Below, in pieces: positions 27,573-36,817 of a DNA stretch of 64,000 bases. The translations under genes and the position numbers were made by a program. Source of the stretch: Pelagihabitans sp963760375 (GTDB taxonomy: Bacteria > Bacteroidota > Bacteroidia > Flavobacteriales > Flavobacteriaceae); assembly GCA_963760375.1 (NCBI GenBank), contig CAVXCS010000005.1:1178001-1242000 (forward strand). The letters are read 5' to 3'. Position 1 is the stretch's first letter. The number at the start of each line of letters is the position of its first letter. The notes under the pieces are model-generated. The model ran no database searches and was not told where the DNA came from. It worked only from the letters and a program-made list of their open reading frames with translations.

Positions 27573-28316
27573 TTATCGCATCAGGTATTCGTCAATGATC
27601 CTATTTAAGGAATCCAAGTCGTTCTTCTCTTGTTCATATCTTTGGTGCATGCCGTCTATGAACGGCAGATATTTCTCCGAGATAATTGGCAAGCAACGGA
27701 TCGTTCAAAAACTCCTAGCTTTTTTTCAGGAATAGATACATCACCCAAGGAATCTGAAACCACCTTCCTGAAATCGACAAAATGCTTTAAGTATCCCAAA
27801 TAGTTGCGGGCCAGGTATTCGGTTTCTCCCTCAAACTTTCTGATCTGGTGCATTCTTTCGTCCCAGGACGCCAATTTATTCGAATCCGCTCATCCATGAA
27901 TGAGATTTAAGGAGCCGGTATTCAGTATTTCCTGGACGCCGCCATCGTTCAGGGACATTAAACTATAATCACCGGCAGAAAAAAGCAACGAATCCAAAAA
28001 AACTCCATTTAGTTGATCATAGTTCTTATGGGCGAGAAGCAGAAAGAGCGTGTCGGCGGAAGAGGATATATGTTGTGCATCATTGATGACCCTGTTCAAC
28101 TCGTTTTGTGACAATTGTATGCTCGATTTGATGCTGTTCAAATAATTTATTTCCTTTACTAAAATTCTTTCTTTCCTCATTCCAATTATTGATTGATAGC
28201 GCTATCAGGATTCCTAAAACCACTAATACGATCTCGCCTAGGGCATAGAGAAGATATCTGGAAACCTTATTTTGGACTAGGAGCTGCTGACGTATCTTTC
28301 TGAAGAACTTGATCAT
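27573..28316 (-). pseudogene. DUF6090 pseudogene with several lesions
   Basis: Starts IKFFRKIRQQLLVQNKVSRY at 28316 and has the membrane helix, then a +1 shift in an A-rich stretch near 28,165 (NNWNEER to RILVKEINYL), an in-frame TGA at 27890-27892 (HG*ADSNKLASWDERM), and a further frame change before FIDGMHQRYEQEKNDLDSLN. The family-like end MR* falls at 27573. With at least three lesions in 740 bp it is very probably a true pseudogene. The ATG overlaps the stop of the upstream copy (ATGA). Confidence 0.8.
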
Positions 28317-29047
28317 AGCTTGTTATTTAAAATACTTTGCAACGCTTCATTTTCTTCTTTCAATGTTTTCAGGGTATTCAATGCATTTACCGTTAGCATT
28401 CTCAGGTTGATGATCATCCCTTTAAAATCTGCGTCATCAAAATGAGCCGATAAAATTTCATGATCAAAAGAAGGTCGGATAGTCGTATTTTCATATCTGC
28501 TGGGCACAAAGACGCTCTTGATCATAACAACATTTAATTCATGGAAATACTTGCGGACACTGGTTTTAATAAGGTTTTCAAGCCGATAAGAATCATCCTG
28601 GGCGGCATTTTCAAGAATGATATAATGGTTGATTTTTTTTCTCATCTGAAGGTTTTTTATATATTCCAATTCCGTCAGTTGATTCTTGCCGGTAACAAGG
28701 TGTAGCGCTAGGGCACGGTTAATTCCGGACAGAATTATAGAACTATCCCGGATTTTACCGTTTTGGGAAATCTCATAAAATTCGTAATGTACATCCTGTT
28801 TCGTTTTAAGATCGGTTATCATTTGATCGATATGAACCAGATCATTTTTTAGATCGATGATCAAATTTTGATACCGTTGTTTCTCGGTCGCCAATCCTTT
28901 TTGCGCCTCGTTCCAATTGTTGATCTGCAAGGCGATCAATATTCCAATGACCACCAAAACGATTTACCCGACGGCGTAAAGCAGGTATTTAGAAACCTTA
29001 TTTTGTGTAATGAGCTGCTGACGGATTTTTCTAAAGAAGTTGATCAT
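28313..29047 (-). pseudogene. DUF6090 copy with a nonsense codon in the membrane helix
   Basis: From ATG 29047 it reads INFFRKIRQQLITQNKVSKY then LLYAVG, and codon 28, Glu (GAA) of the invariant Gly-Glu-Ile in all other copies, is TAA (28964-28966). After the stop the frame is open to 28313 (214 further codons). The first ~137 bp are about 90% identical to the copy at 29257-30285. Either a recent inactivating mutation or a sequencing error; nothing else is wrong with the gene. Confidence 0.82.
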
Positions 29048-29078
29048 AATATATTGCTATTACCCTCCTGGTAGGGGA

Positions 29079-29112
29079 GGATTTGACATATTTTTCTAAA
29101 GAAATCGGTCAT
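29079..29112 (-). pseudogene. Orphan 5' end of a DUF6090 gene
   Basis: Reads MTDFFRKICQILP from an ATG at 29112, then unrelated sequence. It lies only 32 bp upstream of the complete DUF6090 start at 29047, so two starts stand in tandem. Confidence 0.6.
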
Positions 29113-29256
29113 CGGATTTGGTTTAATATAATGAATGCTGATGGTTTTTTATTTGAGTCTCCTCTATTGGTAAAAATATCTGTTATGTTCCAAGATAATT
29201 ATTGAACCTGCGATTTTATCGAGCTAAATAACTTTTGATTCTTCCAGTATAAAATA

Positions 29257-30285
29257 TTATTGGGTCTTTTTTAATACAAGTCGTGTGGTTCCCCTGGCTA
29301 AAATAAAAGCGGTAACTTGATCTTTAGTATCAAAAATCAATTCCCCAAAATGGGTTCCTACAATGCATGTGGTTTTGGAATCTGGATATAAGTTTAATCT
29401 ACGAATTACAGCTGAATCACCCATTCTTATTTCCTTTAATACGAAATATTCCTTGTTCTTTGCTATTTGAAAGGTTCTGGCACTATTGTTCTCATCAATA
29501 TAAGAGCCGGAATAGTATTCATATTTGGATAAGTCTTTAACCAGCACGCTATCTTTTGGCAGATGCAAATAATCGGATAATTCATTATAAATCTGCAGGG
29601 CTTTATTTCGAAATAGAATTGTATTGACAAGGTATTCCCCTAAACTGATCCTTTCATAATTGACCAGTTTGTTATAATAAAAGGGATCGTTTAGAAAATA
29701 CTCGATTATTTCATCAGTGATTTCCTCTAATACAACATAATCGCCGTACCAAACTTTTGTGTCTGCCAATTCTTGGATGAAGGCAGTTACATCCGATAAA
29801 GCTATTTCTTCAAGATAATCAACTGTTTTTTTATCATTCTTGTATAACGAAATCAATTTTGAAATTATCGAATCTTGTTCCTTGTAAAATTCACCTTTAT
29901 TATCAATTAGATTGTTGAAGGCTTGCTCTTCCAATTGGGATATCTCAACCCCTTGCAGTAGTTGGGATAAATATTTATTTGATTTGTAATCATCGTACGT
30001 AACTCTTTTTGTAATCAGATTATAAAGATCGGAATTGGCATTTCTGTACCATTCGATTACTTTATTTGATTTGATAATATTAAGTGCCAATTCTTTCTGT
30101 AATTGGGCTAATAACAACTCTGTTTTAAGAATAGACTTCTTACTTTCATTCCAATTGTTGATCTGCAAAGCGATCAATATCCCAATAACCACCAAAACGA
30201 TTTCACCGACAGCGTAAAGCAGGTATTTAGAAACCTTATTTTGTGTAATGAGCTGCTGACGGATTTTTCGAAAAAAATGAATCAT
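29257..30285 (-). CDS. DUF6090 protein with a C-terminal beta-rich extension, copy 4
   Basis: 342 aa, the longest copy. N-terminus IHFFRKIRQQLITQNKVSKY and one membrane helix as in the others, then a long helical periplasmic region (50-250). Residues ~255-342 (YEYYSGSYIDENNSARTFQI ... GELIFDTKDQVTAFILARG) resemble DUF3471-type beta-barrel tails found in serine hydrolases. This tail is absent from other copies here, so the C-terminal part appears exchangeable. Intact frame. Confidence 0.85.
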   Translation of the reverse strand: MIHFFRKIRQQLITQNKVSKYLLYAVGEIVLVVIGILIALQINNWNESKKSILKTELLLAQLQKELALNIIKSNKVIEWYRNANSDLYNLITKRVTYDDYKSNKYLSQLLQGVEISQLEEQAFNNLIDNKGEFYKEQDSIISKLISLYKNDKKTVDYLEEIALSDVTAFIQELADTKVWYGDYVVLEEITDEIIEYFLNDPFYYNKLVNYERISLGEYLVNTILFRNKALQIYNELSDYLHLPKDSVLVKDLSKYEYYSGSYIDENNSARTFQIAKNKEYFVLKEIRMGDSAVIRRLNLYPDSKTTCIVGTHFGELIFDTKDQVTAFILARGTTRLVLKKTQ

Positions 30286-30347
30286 TGAAACGGTAATGGT
30301 TGGTTGCTATATTTCCTAAGTTACAGAATAATCCGGACAGCGAACCC

Positions 30348-31574
30348 CTATAGGGCAGCTTTTAAGCCATGGATCAGTTGATCGATTTCATCCAAGGTGT
30401 TATAATGCAAAAAGGAAATTCTGATTACCCCTGGCTGCAATGCGACATTCATGTCCATCAGCGGGCGCACCGCATAAAAATTGCCCAACCCCAACATCAG
30501 TCGATGTTGCGTTAGCGTAGTGTAAACCGCTTCCAATTTTTTGTTCAGGGGCAGGATGGAAACCGTGGGGGCCCTGCCTTCGGAGCCCCTTGGCCCAATG
30601 ATTTTTAAATCGTCACGAGAGCCCAAAAAATCCATTAACCGCTGCAGCAAGATTTGTTCATGCGCATGAAACAAGCCGTTGATGGCCCTGTTTCTTTGGG
30701 CTGGCAAGGCATGCTCCTTAAAATGGTGGTCATACACCGCATCAAAATAATCCAATATGCCGCTCACGGCCCCGATCTGGGCATGGTCCGGGCCGGCCGG
30801 AGTAATCATGTTTTTGGTAATGCCCTCCTTAAAGAAGTGCGATTGGTTTTGCATTTTTGAAATCAACCCTTTATTGACATACATCAGCCCCAAGTGGGGG
30901 CCATAGGTCTTGTACAATGAAAAGAGATAAATATCGGCCCCCAGCGTTTTTAGATCAGGGAAACCATGCGGGGCAGCGGCCACCCCGTCCACGACACTGA
31001 GCGCCCCATGGGCATGCGCCATTCGACTGATTTCGGTCACGGGGTTCATATGGCCGATCACATTGGAGCAATGGGGAAAGGCCACCATCTTTGTCCGCTT
31101 CGAAAACAAGCCTTTCAAGATGTCCAGGCCCAACAATCCCGTTTCTTTGTCTACGTGCCATTCCACCACCTTCATGCCGCGTTCTGCCAAGCGCCTCCAG
31201 GCACCGGCATTGGCCTCATGGTCCTGACAGGAAACGATGATCTCGTCCCCCTCTTGCCACATGGGGCGCATGGCATTCGCCAATACATATACATTTTGGG
31301 TGGTCGACGGACCGAAATGGATTTCGGACGCCTCCACGTTCAGGTATTCGGCCATGCGATGGTAGGAAGCATCCATCATTTCCCCGGCCCGCATGGAAGC
31401 GGGATACGGATAGTAGGGCTGCACCTTGTTTTTCATATAAAATTCGGTGAGCCGATCGACAAACTGCTTGCAGGGATAAGAGCCCCCGGCATTTTCAAAA
31501 AAGGCCCAGCCCTTTAGGGAAGGTTCCGAAAAAGCGGGGAATTGCGCGCGTACAAAGGGAAGATCAAGTTTCAT
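30348..31574 (-). CDS. Class V PLP aminotransferase / cysteine desulfurase-like protein
   Basis: 408-aa fold type I PLP enzyme. The N-terminal FFENAGGSYPCKQFVDRL matches the cysteine-desulfurase-like group, HFGPSTTQNVYVLANAM binds the cofactor phosphate, VVDGVAAAPHGFPDL has the PLP-contacting Asp, and the Schiff-base lysine is in LFSLYKTYGPHLG. The short Cys loop of SufS-type enzymes is not evident, so amino-acid or selenocysteine lyase or kynureninase-like roles are possible. ATG 31574 chosen over 31601. It interrupts the DUF6090 cluster and has higher GC than its neighbours. Confidence 0.82.
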   Translation of the reverse strand: MKLDLPFVRAQFPAFSEPSLKGWAFFENAGGSYPCKQFVDRLTEFYMKNKVQPYYPYPASMRAGEMMDASYHRMAEYLNVEASEIHFGPSTTQNVYVLANAMRPMWQEGDEIIVSCQDHEANAGAWRRLAERGMKVVEWHVDKETGLLGLDILKGLFSKRTKMVAFPHCSNVIGHMNPVTEISRMAHAHGALSVVDGVAAAPHGFPDLKTLGADIYLFSLYKTYGPHLGLMYVNKGLISKMQNQSHFFKEGITKNMITPAGPDHAQIGAVSGILDYFDAVYDHHFKEHALPAQRNRAINGLFHAHEQILLQRLMDFLGSRDDLKIIGPRGSEGRAPTVSILPLNKKLEAVYTTLTQHRLMLGLGNFYAVRPLMDMNVALQPGVIRISFLHYNTLDEIDQLIHGLKAAL

Positions 31575-31602
31575 AACTAATACATTTATTTTAATGTTCA
31601 AT

Positions 31603-31716
31603 GATCAATATTTCGATATCCACCAAGATGATCTCCCCGATGGCATATTTCATATATGTTCCTGTTTTGCCTTCGTTCAAGAGATTTTGTCGGATGTTTG
31701 GGAACAGTTTTATTAT
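31603..31716 (-). pseudogene. DUF6090 5'-end remnant upstream of the aminotransferase gene
   Basis: Minus strand reads IIKLFPNIRQNLLNEGKTGT then YMKYAIGEIILV, matching ~35 codons of the DUF6090 start and membrane helix. The start ATG has become ATA and the helix degenerates (DIEILI). It ends just before the aminotransferase start, so that gene appears to have inserted into or replaced a DUF6090 gene. Confidence 0.75.
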
Positions 31717-31759
31717 TGGTTGGCAGGTCTTTTTGTGCTTTTCTTTTAATGTTTAAGGT

Positions 31760-32503
31760 TCATCTTTCAAGTTGGGATATCAAGTCTGATGTTGCTTTCA
31801 TCAATCCTTTGAGCTGTTGGATACAATCTTTGTTGATCCAATAGTGAACCGCCGCATTGCTGATGTAGACCAGCTTGTTGTCCCTTAGCTCATTGCACAG
31901 TATTTTCTCGGAAGTTTCGGGATAGAGGAATGCGGTGGAGGGTTCAAATTTCATGATGTCATTTTCAAAGGTAAACGGCGAATCTAAAGGAAGCGCCCAA
32001 TCAATTGCAATTTGGATCCTTTCCGCTGTTTGCTTGTGACGGGCATAATGATTGACGATACTTTCGCGTAAGCCGGTATTCCTGATCAATTGAAGGTTTC
32101 CGGTACTCGATAGATCGTCGAAAGTGGAGGTTGACGAGGTGAATATGGGGTATATGCTACCGTATTTAAAATAATCGTTGGCACGTTGTATCAATTCCCT
32201 ATCGGACAAGGATTCATTTTTTAATGCCTCCGACAGCTTCACAACGGTCTGCATTCCTTTTTCAAGGTCGGCTATACTGGAAGAAAAGGTAATAAGGTCT
32301 TCTTTGTTTTCCGATAGCAGCCTATTGAGGTATAAGCTTTCCTGTTGGGCCGCTTTTCGGCCTTCGTTCCAATTGTTGATCTGCAGGGCGATGAGAATAC
32401 CGATGACCACCAAGATGATCTCACCGACGGCATACAAAAGATATTTGCTGAATTTTTGATCGGCAATAAGCTGTTGTCGGAGGTTTCGAAAGAATTTGAT
32501 CAT
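31760..32503 (-). CDS. DUF6090 family membrane protein, copy 5
   Basis: 247 aa from ATG 32503 (IKFFRNLRQQLIADQKFSKY); an upstream in-frame ATG at 32554 is less likely as it precedes the invariant start. Membrane helix about 27-46, then a helical region with a segment (NRLLSENKEDLITF, DDLSSTGNLQLIRNTGL) that is the commonest core in the family. Intact. Function unknown. Confidence 0.85.
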   Translation of the reverse strand: MIKFFRNLRQQLIADQKFSKYLLYAVGEIILVVIGILIALQINNWNEGRKAAQQESLYLNRLLSENKEDLITFSSSIADLEKGMQTVVKLSEALKNESLSDRELIQRANDYFKYGSIYPIFTSSTSTFDDLSSTGNLQLIRNTGLRESIVNHYARHKQTAERIQIAIDWALPLDSPFTFENDIMKFEPSTAFLYPETSEKILCNELRDNKLVYISNAAVHYWINKDCIQQLKGLMKATSDLISQLER

Positions 32504-32640
32504 GGAGAAGGTAATGGTTGGTTGTTCAACCCCTAATTTACTGAATAAAACCAAGCCGATTTTAATTGGTCCAAAAACAACAAAACAAACGGTCCCGACA
32601 GTGCGGGCGACAGCCTCCTTCTAGCCGATAGGGTCCTCTA

Positions 32641-33420
32641 TCAACGAATTTGCTCCAGTATTTTTTCAATATTGTCGGCAAGCGTATAAGATTGTACGTT
32701 ACTGATGTTATTAGCCATTATGGCATACCCCAAATGGTCTTCAAAATCGTTGCTGCTCATGAGTTCTGTAAAATCAACTTTTTCTCTCGAATTACCGATT
32801 CTATCCTTAAAAGTTTCTTTTTTATCCAAAAAAACCATTTGCATCATCGAGAGATCTACCTGAACCCCATTGTATATATTGCGTACCTGAAAATGCGATG
32901 TTAAAAACGGTAAATATTGGTCTTCCCTGTACCTCAACCATAGCAGCTCTTCTTCGACAAGTTGATCGACCTGGCCGGGCCAATCGGCCAAAAGGGCCCT
33001 TAAAGAATCATTTTGTAGGAGTCCGATATCCCTGGCGGAAAAAAAGTCGGTTGAATTTGAATTGAACGTAGGTACAAAAACAGTTCTTTGCAAATGGTAC
33101 ACCACTGAGTCGGAAGCTATTGCTGTATTGGGATCATCGAAATATTGGAGCAGTATTTTGGAGGAATGCACGATTTGGTTTCGCAGTTCGATCTTGTCAT
33201 TTAACTGTGCCAAATTGGCCTTGAACTCCTGTTTTAATTGGTTTAATAAAATCGATTCCTTCCTTCGATCGTTCCGGTTTTCATTCCAATTGTTGATCTG
33301 CAAGGCGATCAAAATCCCAATCACGACAAGAATAATCTCCCCAATGGCATACCTCATATATTTCATGGGCTTGTTTTCATCGGCGAGTTGTTTGCGGATT
33401 TTTCTGAAGAAGTTGATCAT
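32641..33420 (-). CDS. DUF6090 family membrane protein, copy 6
   Basis: 259 aa, INFFRKIRKQLADENKPMKY at the start, one membrane helix, periplasmic helical body with TDFFSARDIGLLQNDSLRAL, the same core as copy 5. Intact. Close neighbour of copies 5 and 7 on the same strand (137 bp and 26 bp gaps), so probably co-transcribed with them. Confidence 0.85.
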   Translation of the reverse strand: MINFFRKIRKQLADENKPMKYMRYAIGEIILVVIGILIALQINNWNENRNDRRKESILLNQLKQEFKANLAQLNDKIELRNQIVHSSKILLQYFDDPNTAIASDSVVYHLQRTVFVPTFNSNSTDFFSARDIGLLQNDSLRALLADWPGQVDQLVEEELLWLRYREDQYLPFLTSHFQVRNIYNGVQVDLSMMQMVFLDKKETFKDRIGNSREKVDFTELMSSNDFEDHLGYAIMANNISNVQSYTLADNIEKILEQIR

Positions 33421-33446
33421 TGGCTTTTGAGCATTGCTATTTTCAA

Positions 33447-34187
33447 TTATTGGTTTAGTTCTTCCGAAATCATTTTTAAAACCAAGTTATTTTGTTCGAT
33501 GGCATTCATCCGCTGTTCAACACCAACCACCCTTGAATGGCGCCACCAGCTTAAAAATCCAATATAACTTTGGGAATGGACTACATGATCATAATCGAAC
33601 GGGGATAGTTTCAGGCTTTCAAATGGCTGATTGGGCACGGAACGATGGGTCTCAAACAATGCGGTAAACATCGGCCACATGGTTGTGGCCGCATTGTTCT
33701 CCGATGTTCGCACCAATTCGGCAACCTGTTCATACTTGCTTTCATACAGATCGATAATGGCCTTTCTCAGCGCCACAGATCTGATGATTTCAACACCATG
33801 GCTCTTCAAATTTTCATAGCCTGATGATTTCTTCACGAAAGTGGGCCAATAGGCCACATTTAAAAAATGAAAACCGAGGCTGTCATGATTTCCTTGGTTC
33901 AATTTCAAATTTTGAAGTACGATATCGATTGAATGGATTACGGATTTTTCTTCTTCGATTTCCTTGTTGAATTCTTCATTGTTAAATTCCAGGTTTTCCC
34001 TGATTTCCTTCATGATTTCGAAACCCTTGCCCAGTTCTTTCCTGCCTTCGTTCCAATTGTTGATCTGGAGCGCAATGAGAATTCCGATGACCACCAATAC
34101 AATTTCCCCCAGGGCATATTTGAAGTACTTGCCTGTTTTGTTTTTCTCCATAAGGTCTAATCTAATTCTTCGAAAAAACTTAATCAT
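33447..34187 (-). CDS. DUF6090 family membrane protein, copy 7
   Basis: 246 aa from ATG 34187 (IKFFRRIRLDLMEKNKTGKY); an ATG at 34217 would add ten residues before the invariant start. One membrane helix, then a helical body (KKSSGYENLKSHGVEIIRSV). Intact. Probably first gene of the set with copies 6 and 5. A perfect hairpin with core GTCTGGTAGAC lies 66 bp upstream. Confidence 0.85.
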   Translation of the reverse strand: MIKFFRRIRLDLMEKNKTGKYFKYALGEIVLVVIGILIALQINNWNEGRKELGKGFEIMKEIRENLEFNNEEFNKEIEEEKSVIHSIDIVLQNLKLNQGNHDSLGFHFLNVAYWPTFVKKSSGYENLKSHGVEIIRSVALRKAIIDLYESKYEQVAELVRTSENNAATTMWPMFTALFETHRSVPNQPFESLKLSPFDYDHVVHSQSYIGFLSWWRHSRVVGVEQRMNAIEQNNLVLKMISEELNQ

Positions 34188-34252
34188 GGTTTCTTTTTGT
34201 ATTTTGGTGATGGCCACAAGCGCGTGTCCGCCTCTGGTGGAGGTATCTCAGC

Positions 34253-34273
34253 CAAAGGTCTACCAGACCTTTG
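34253..34273 (-). promoter_or_regulatory. Palindrome upstream of DUF6090 copy 7
   Basis: CAAAGGTCT-GGT-AGACCTTTG on the minus strand; perfect 9-bp stem and the same loop as the palindrome at 24236. A second dyad, TCCgCC-TCT-GGtGGA, lies just downstream in the leader (34227-34241). Confidence 0.45.
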
Positions 34274-34374
34274 ACCATGCCAAGGCTTGATATCGCTTCG
34301 ATAATTTAAAAAGGTGGATCATTGGCAACCGATATCTTTATTGATTATGGTGTGGAAAGGGTCTTTTCCAGCCA

Positions 34375-36594
34375 TTAGTTTTCCGATTTTATTTGATCGA
34401 ATTCCGTAGGGGCATCACTCCTGGGAAACGAATTGTTTTCCGCATCGATATCGGCAAACTCGAAATTGGGATCCAGGGTCACCTGTACCACTTCCTTCTC
34501 CTTTACAAAGGTCTTTTTGATCACTTGCTCGTTGAGGCGCCACACCTCTGCGGGAAGCCGATCTATTTCCGTGCTGCCATCCTTATAGGTCCATGAAATA
34601 CTGACCGGCATTACCAGACCGCCCACATTTTTAATGGTGAGTTCGTAGATGTTTTTTTCTGAAAGTTGTTTGCGGAGTTCGGGCTCGTCGAGCCTGGAAA
34701 GAAATTCACCGAACTGTTGATCGGCCGTGGTGACCATGGTAATGTCCTCGGGCCCTGCGGAAAAATCGCTGGCTTCCCCGTTGGAGTTATCACCGGGTAT
34801 CTTTAAACTTACTTTTTTGTTCTGGTTTTCGATATTGATGTCCTTTTCCAATACCTTGAACCATTTCACCTGCGACAGTTCCATATCTACCTGATCGGTG
34901 GTAAAGAACCAGCCCCTGAAAAACCAGTCGAGATCGGTGGCCGTGGCATCCTCCAACGTTCGGAAAAGGTCTGCCGGATTGGGATGTTTGTATTTCCATC
35001 GGTTGGCATATTCCTTAAAGGCTTCATCGAACAGGGCGGGCCCGATTACCGAATTTCTCAATATCTGCAAGCCTACGGTGGGCTTGTTATAGAAATTCGC
35101 ACCCATTTGCTGCAACAGCTCATTGTCGGAAGTTACCATAATGGGGCGCATAATGCTTTTATCCCCGCTCATGTAGGGCACAATGTCTTTTGGGGTAATG
35201 CTATGGTGCTCCGGGTACCTTTCTGCCATCGTTTTTTGATCCAAATAGGTGTTCAAGCCTTCATCCATCCACATCCATTGCCTTTCGTCGGAGCTCACGA
35301 TCATGGGGAACCAGTTGTGGCCCACTTCATGTACGATCACTCGGATCATGCCCCCTTTGGCTAGGCTGCTCATTTTTCCGTCTATAGGGCGACCCCCATT
35401 AAAGCTGATCATTGGGAATTCCATACCAATATTGGAGGTGTTCACCGAAATGGCGACGGGGTAAGGGTATTCGAAGGTAGCCTCGGAATACACCTGCAAG
35501 GCAGCGATTATTGCCTTCGTCGATTCTTCGCGCCATACCGGTAAGCCTTCCTTGGGGTAAAACGACATGGCCATGGTGGTATGATCCGAGAATTTGACGG
35601 CCTGGGCATCCCAAATGAATTTTCGGGAAGAGGCAAAGGCAAAATCCCGTACATTTTTGGCACTGAACTTCCAGGTTTTCAATTTGCTTGCCTTTTGGCT
35701 TTCCTTTGCTTTGGCTTCCTCAGGGGTAATGATCATTACAGGAGCATTATATGAGGTGCGGGCGAGATCCATTCTTTTTCTTTGTTCCGAGCTGAGCACC
35801 GCTTCACTGTTTTCGAGCGTACCCGTAGCGGCCACGATATGGTCTGCGGGCACTTTGATCTCCACATTATAATCCCCAAATTCCAAAGCAAATTCTCCCA
35901 ATCGTTGAAATTGTTTGTTTTGCCAACCCTCCGTATCATTATAGACGGCCAATCTCGGAAACCAATGGGCTATAAGATAAACGGTATTGCCATCTTCCGG
36001 GAAGTATTCATAGCCTTCCCTTGATAAAAGGAAGTTGGAGCGGTCGGTAATGGGGTAGGACCAACCAATTGAAAAGCGTATGGAGCTTCCAGAAACCAAG
36101 GGTTCGCTAAGCCTTACTTTCATCATGGTATGGTTCACCATGGTGTTCATGTCTTTTCCAGAGGCGTCTTTCACATACTTGATGGTATAGCCCGCGGGAA
36201 ATTCGATGGCCCTGGTAAGGTATTGCATTTGTAGTGTACTGATCGAATCCTTAATGCCGCCCAGGGCATCGCCAAAATCCTCTCCATCTTTTCTGTTGAC
36301 GTTTTGGTCGAGCTGAACCCACAGATAACTCAGATCATCCGGGGAATTATTGAAGTAGGTAATGGTCTCTTCCCCGCTCAAAACATTGTTCGCTTCATCG
36401 ATTTCGGCCTTGATTTCATAGTTGGCCCTTTGCTGCCAATAATCCCGACCCGGCGCCCCACTGGCGGTCCTATAGGTACTTGGGGGGGTGATCATGTTAT
36501 CGATGGGCTCGAATTTTCCTTTCCAAGGCTGATCCTGGGCCAGAAGATTTGTGACGAGCAAAAAAGTGAACATGGTAGATAATATGCCTTTCAT
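34375..36594 (-). CDS. M1 family metallopeptidase (aminopeptidase N type)
   Basis: 739-aa secreted zinc peptidase with signal peptide (1-19). Zinc motif HEVGHN (His422, Glu423, His426) with the third ligand Glu445 in WMWMDEGLNTY; the substrate-binding MEFPMISFNG replaces the usual GxMEN, as in the Bacteroidota subgroup. Downstream beta-rich C-terminal domain. Likely releases N-terminal amino acids from peptides in the periplasm or outside, in line with other peptidases in the window. Intact; separate from the DUF6090 series. Confidence 0.92.
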   Translation of the reverse strand: MKGILSTMFTFLLVTNLLAQDQPWKGKFEPIDNMITPPSTYRTASGAPGRDYWQQRANYEIKAEIDEANNVLSGEETITYFNNSPDDLSYLWVQLDQNVNRKDGEDFGDALGGIKDSISTLQMQYLTRAIEFPAGYTIKYVKDASGKDMNTMVNHTMMKVRLSEPLVSGSSIRFSIGWSYPITDRSNFLLSREGYEYFPEDGNTVYLIAHWFPRLAVYNDTEGWQNKQFQRLGEFALEFGDYNVEIKVPADHIVAATGTLENSEAVLSSEQRKRMDLARTSYNAPVMIITPEEAKAKESQKASKLKTWKFSAKNVRDFAFASSRKFIWDAQAVKFSDHTTMAMSFYPKEGLPVWREESTKAIIAALQVYSEATFEYPYPVAISVNTSNIGMEFPMISFNGGRPIDGKMSSLAKGGMIRVIVHEVGHNWFPMIVSSDERQWMWMDEGLNTYLDQKTMAERYPEHHSITPKDIVPYMSGDKSIMRPIMVTSDNELLQQMGANFYNKPTVGLQILRNSVIGPALFDEAFKEYANRWKYKHPNPADLFRTLEDATATDLDWFFRGWFFTTDQVDMELSQVKWFKVLEKDINIENQNKKVSLKIPGDNSNGEASDFSAGPEDITMVTTADQQFGEFLSRLDEPELRKQLSEKNIYELTIKNVGGLVMPVSISWTYKDGSTEIDRLPAEVWRLNEQVIKKTFVKEKEVVQVTLDPNFEFADIDAENNSFPRSDAPTEFDQIKSEN

Positions 36595-36817
36595 ATGATG
36601 GTGATTATTGATATTATAATAATGTTTTCAAGATAGTATTTAGTGATGAAGATCTGACTCGAATATTTAAAAAGTTATGAAGAAATGCAGGGCAAGAAAC
36701 ATAAATATTTTGGCTAAAAAGGCATCGGATTTTGGAATCCCACTTTGATTGTTTGTGGTCTTTTTTAGGGGACTTATGAAAGCGGCTTATTTTCAATTCC
36801 CCTCCTTGTCCATAAAA

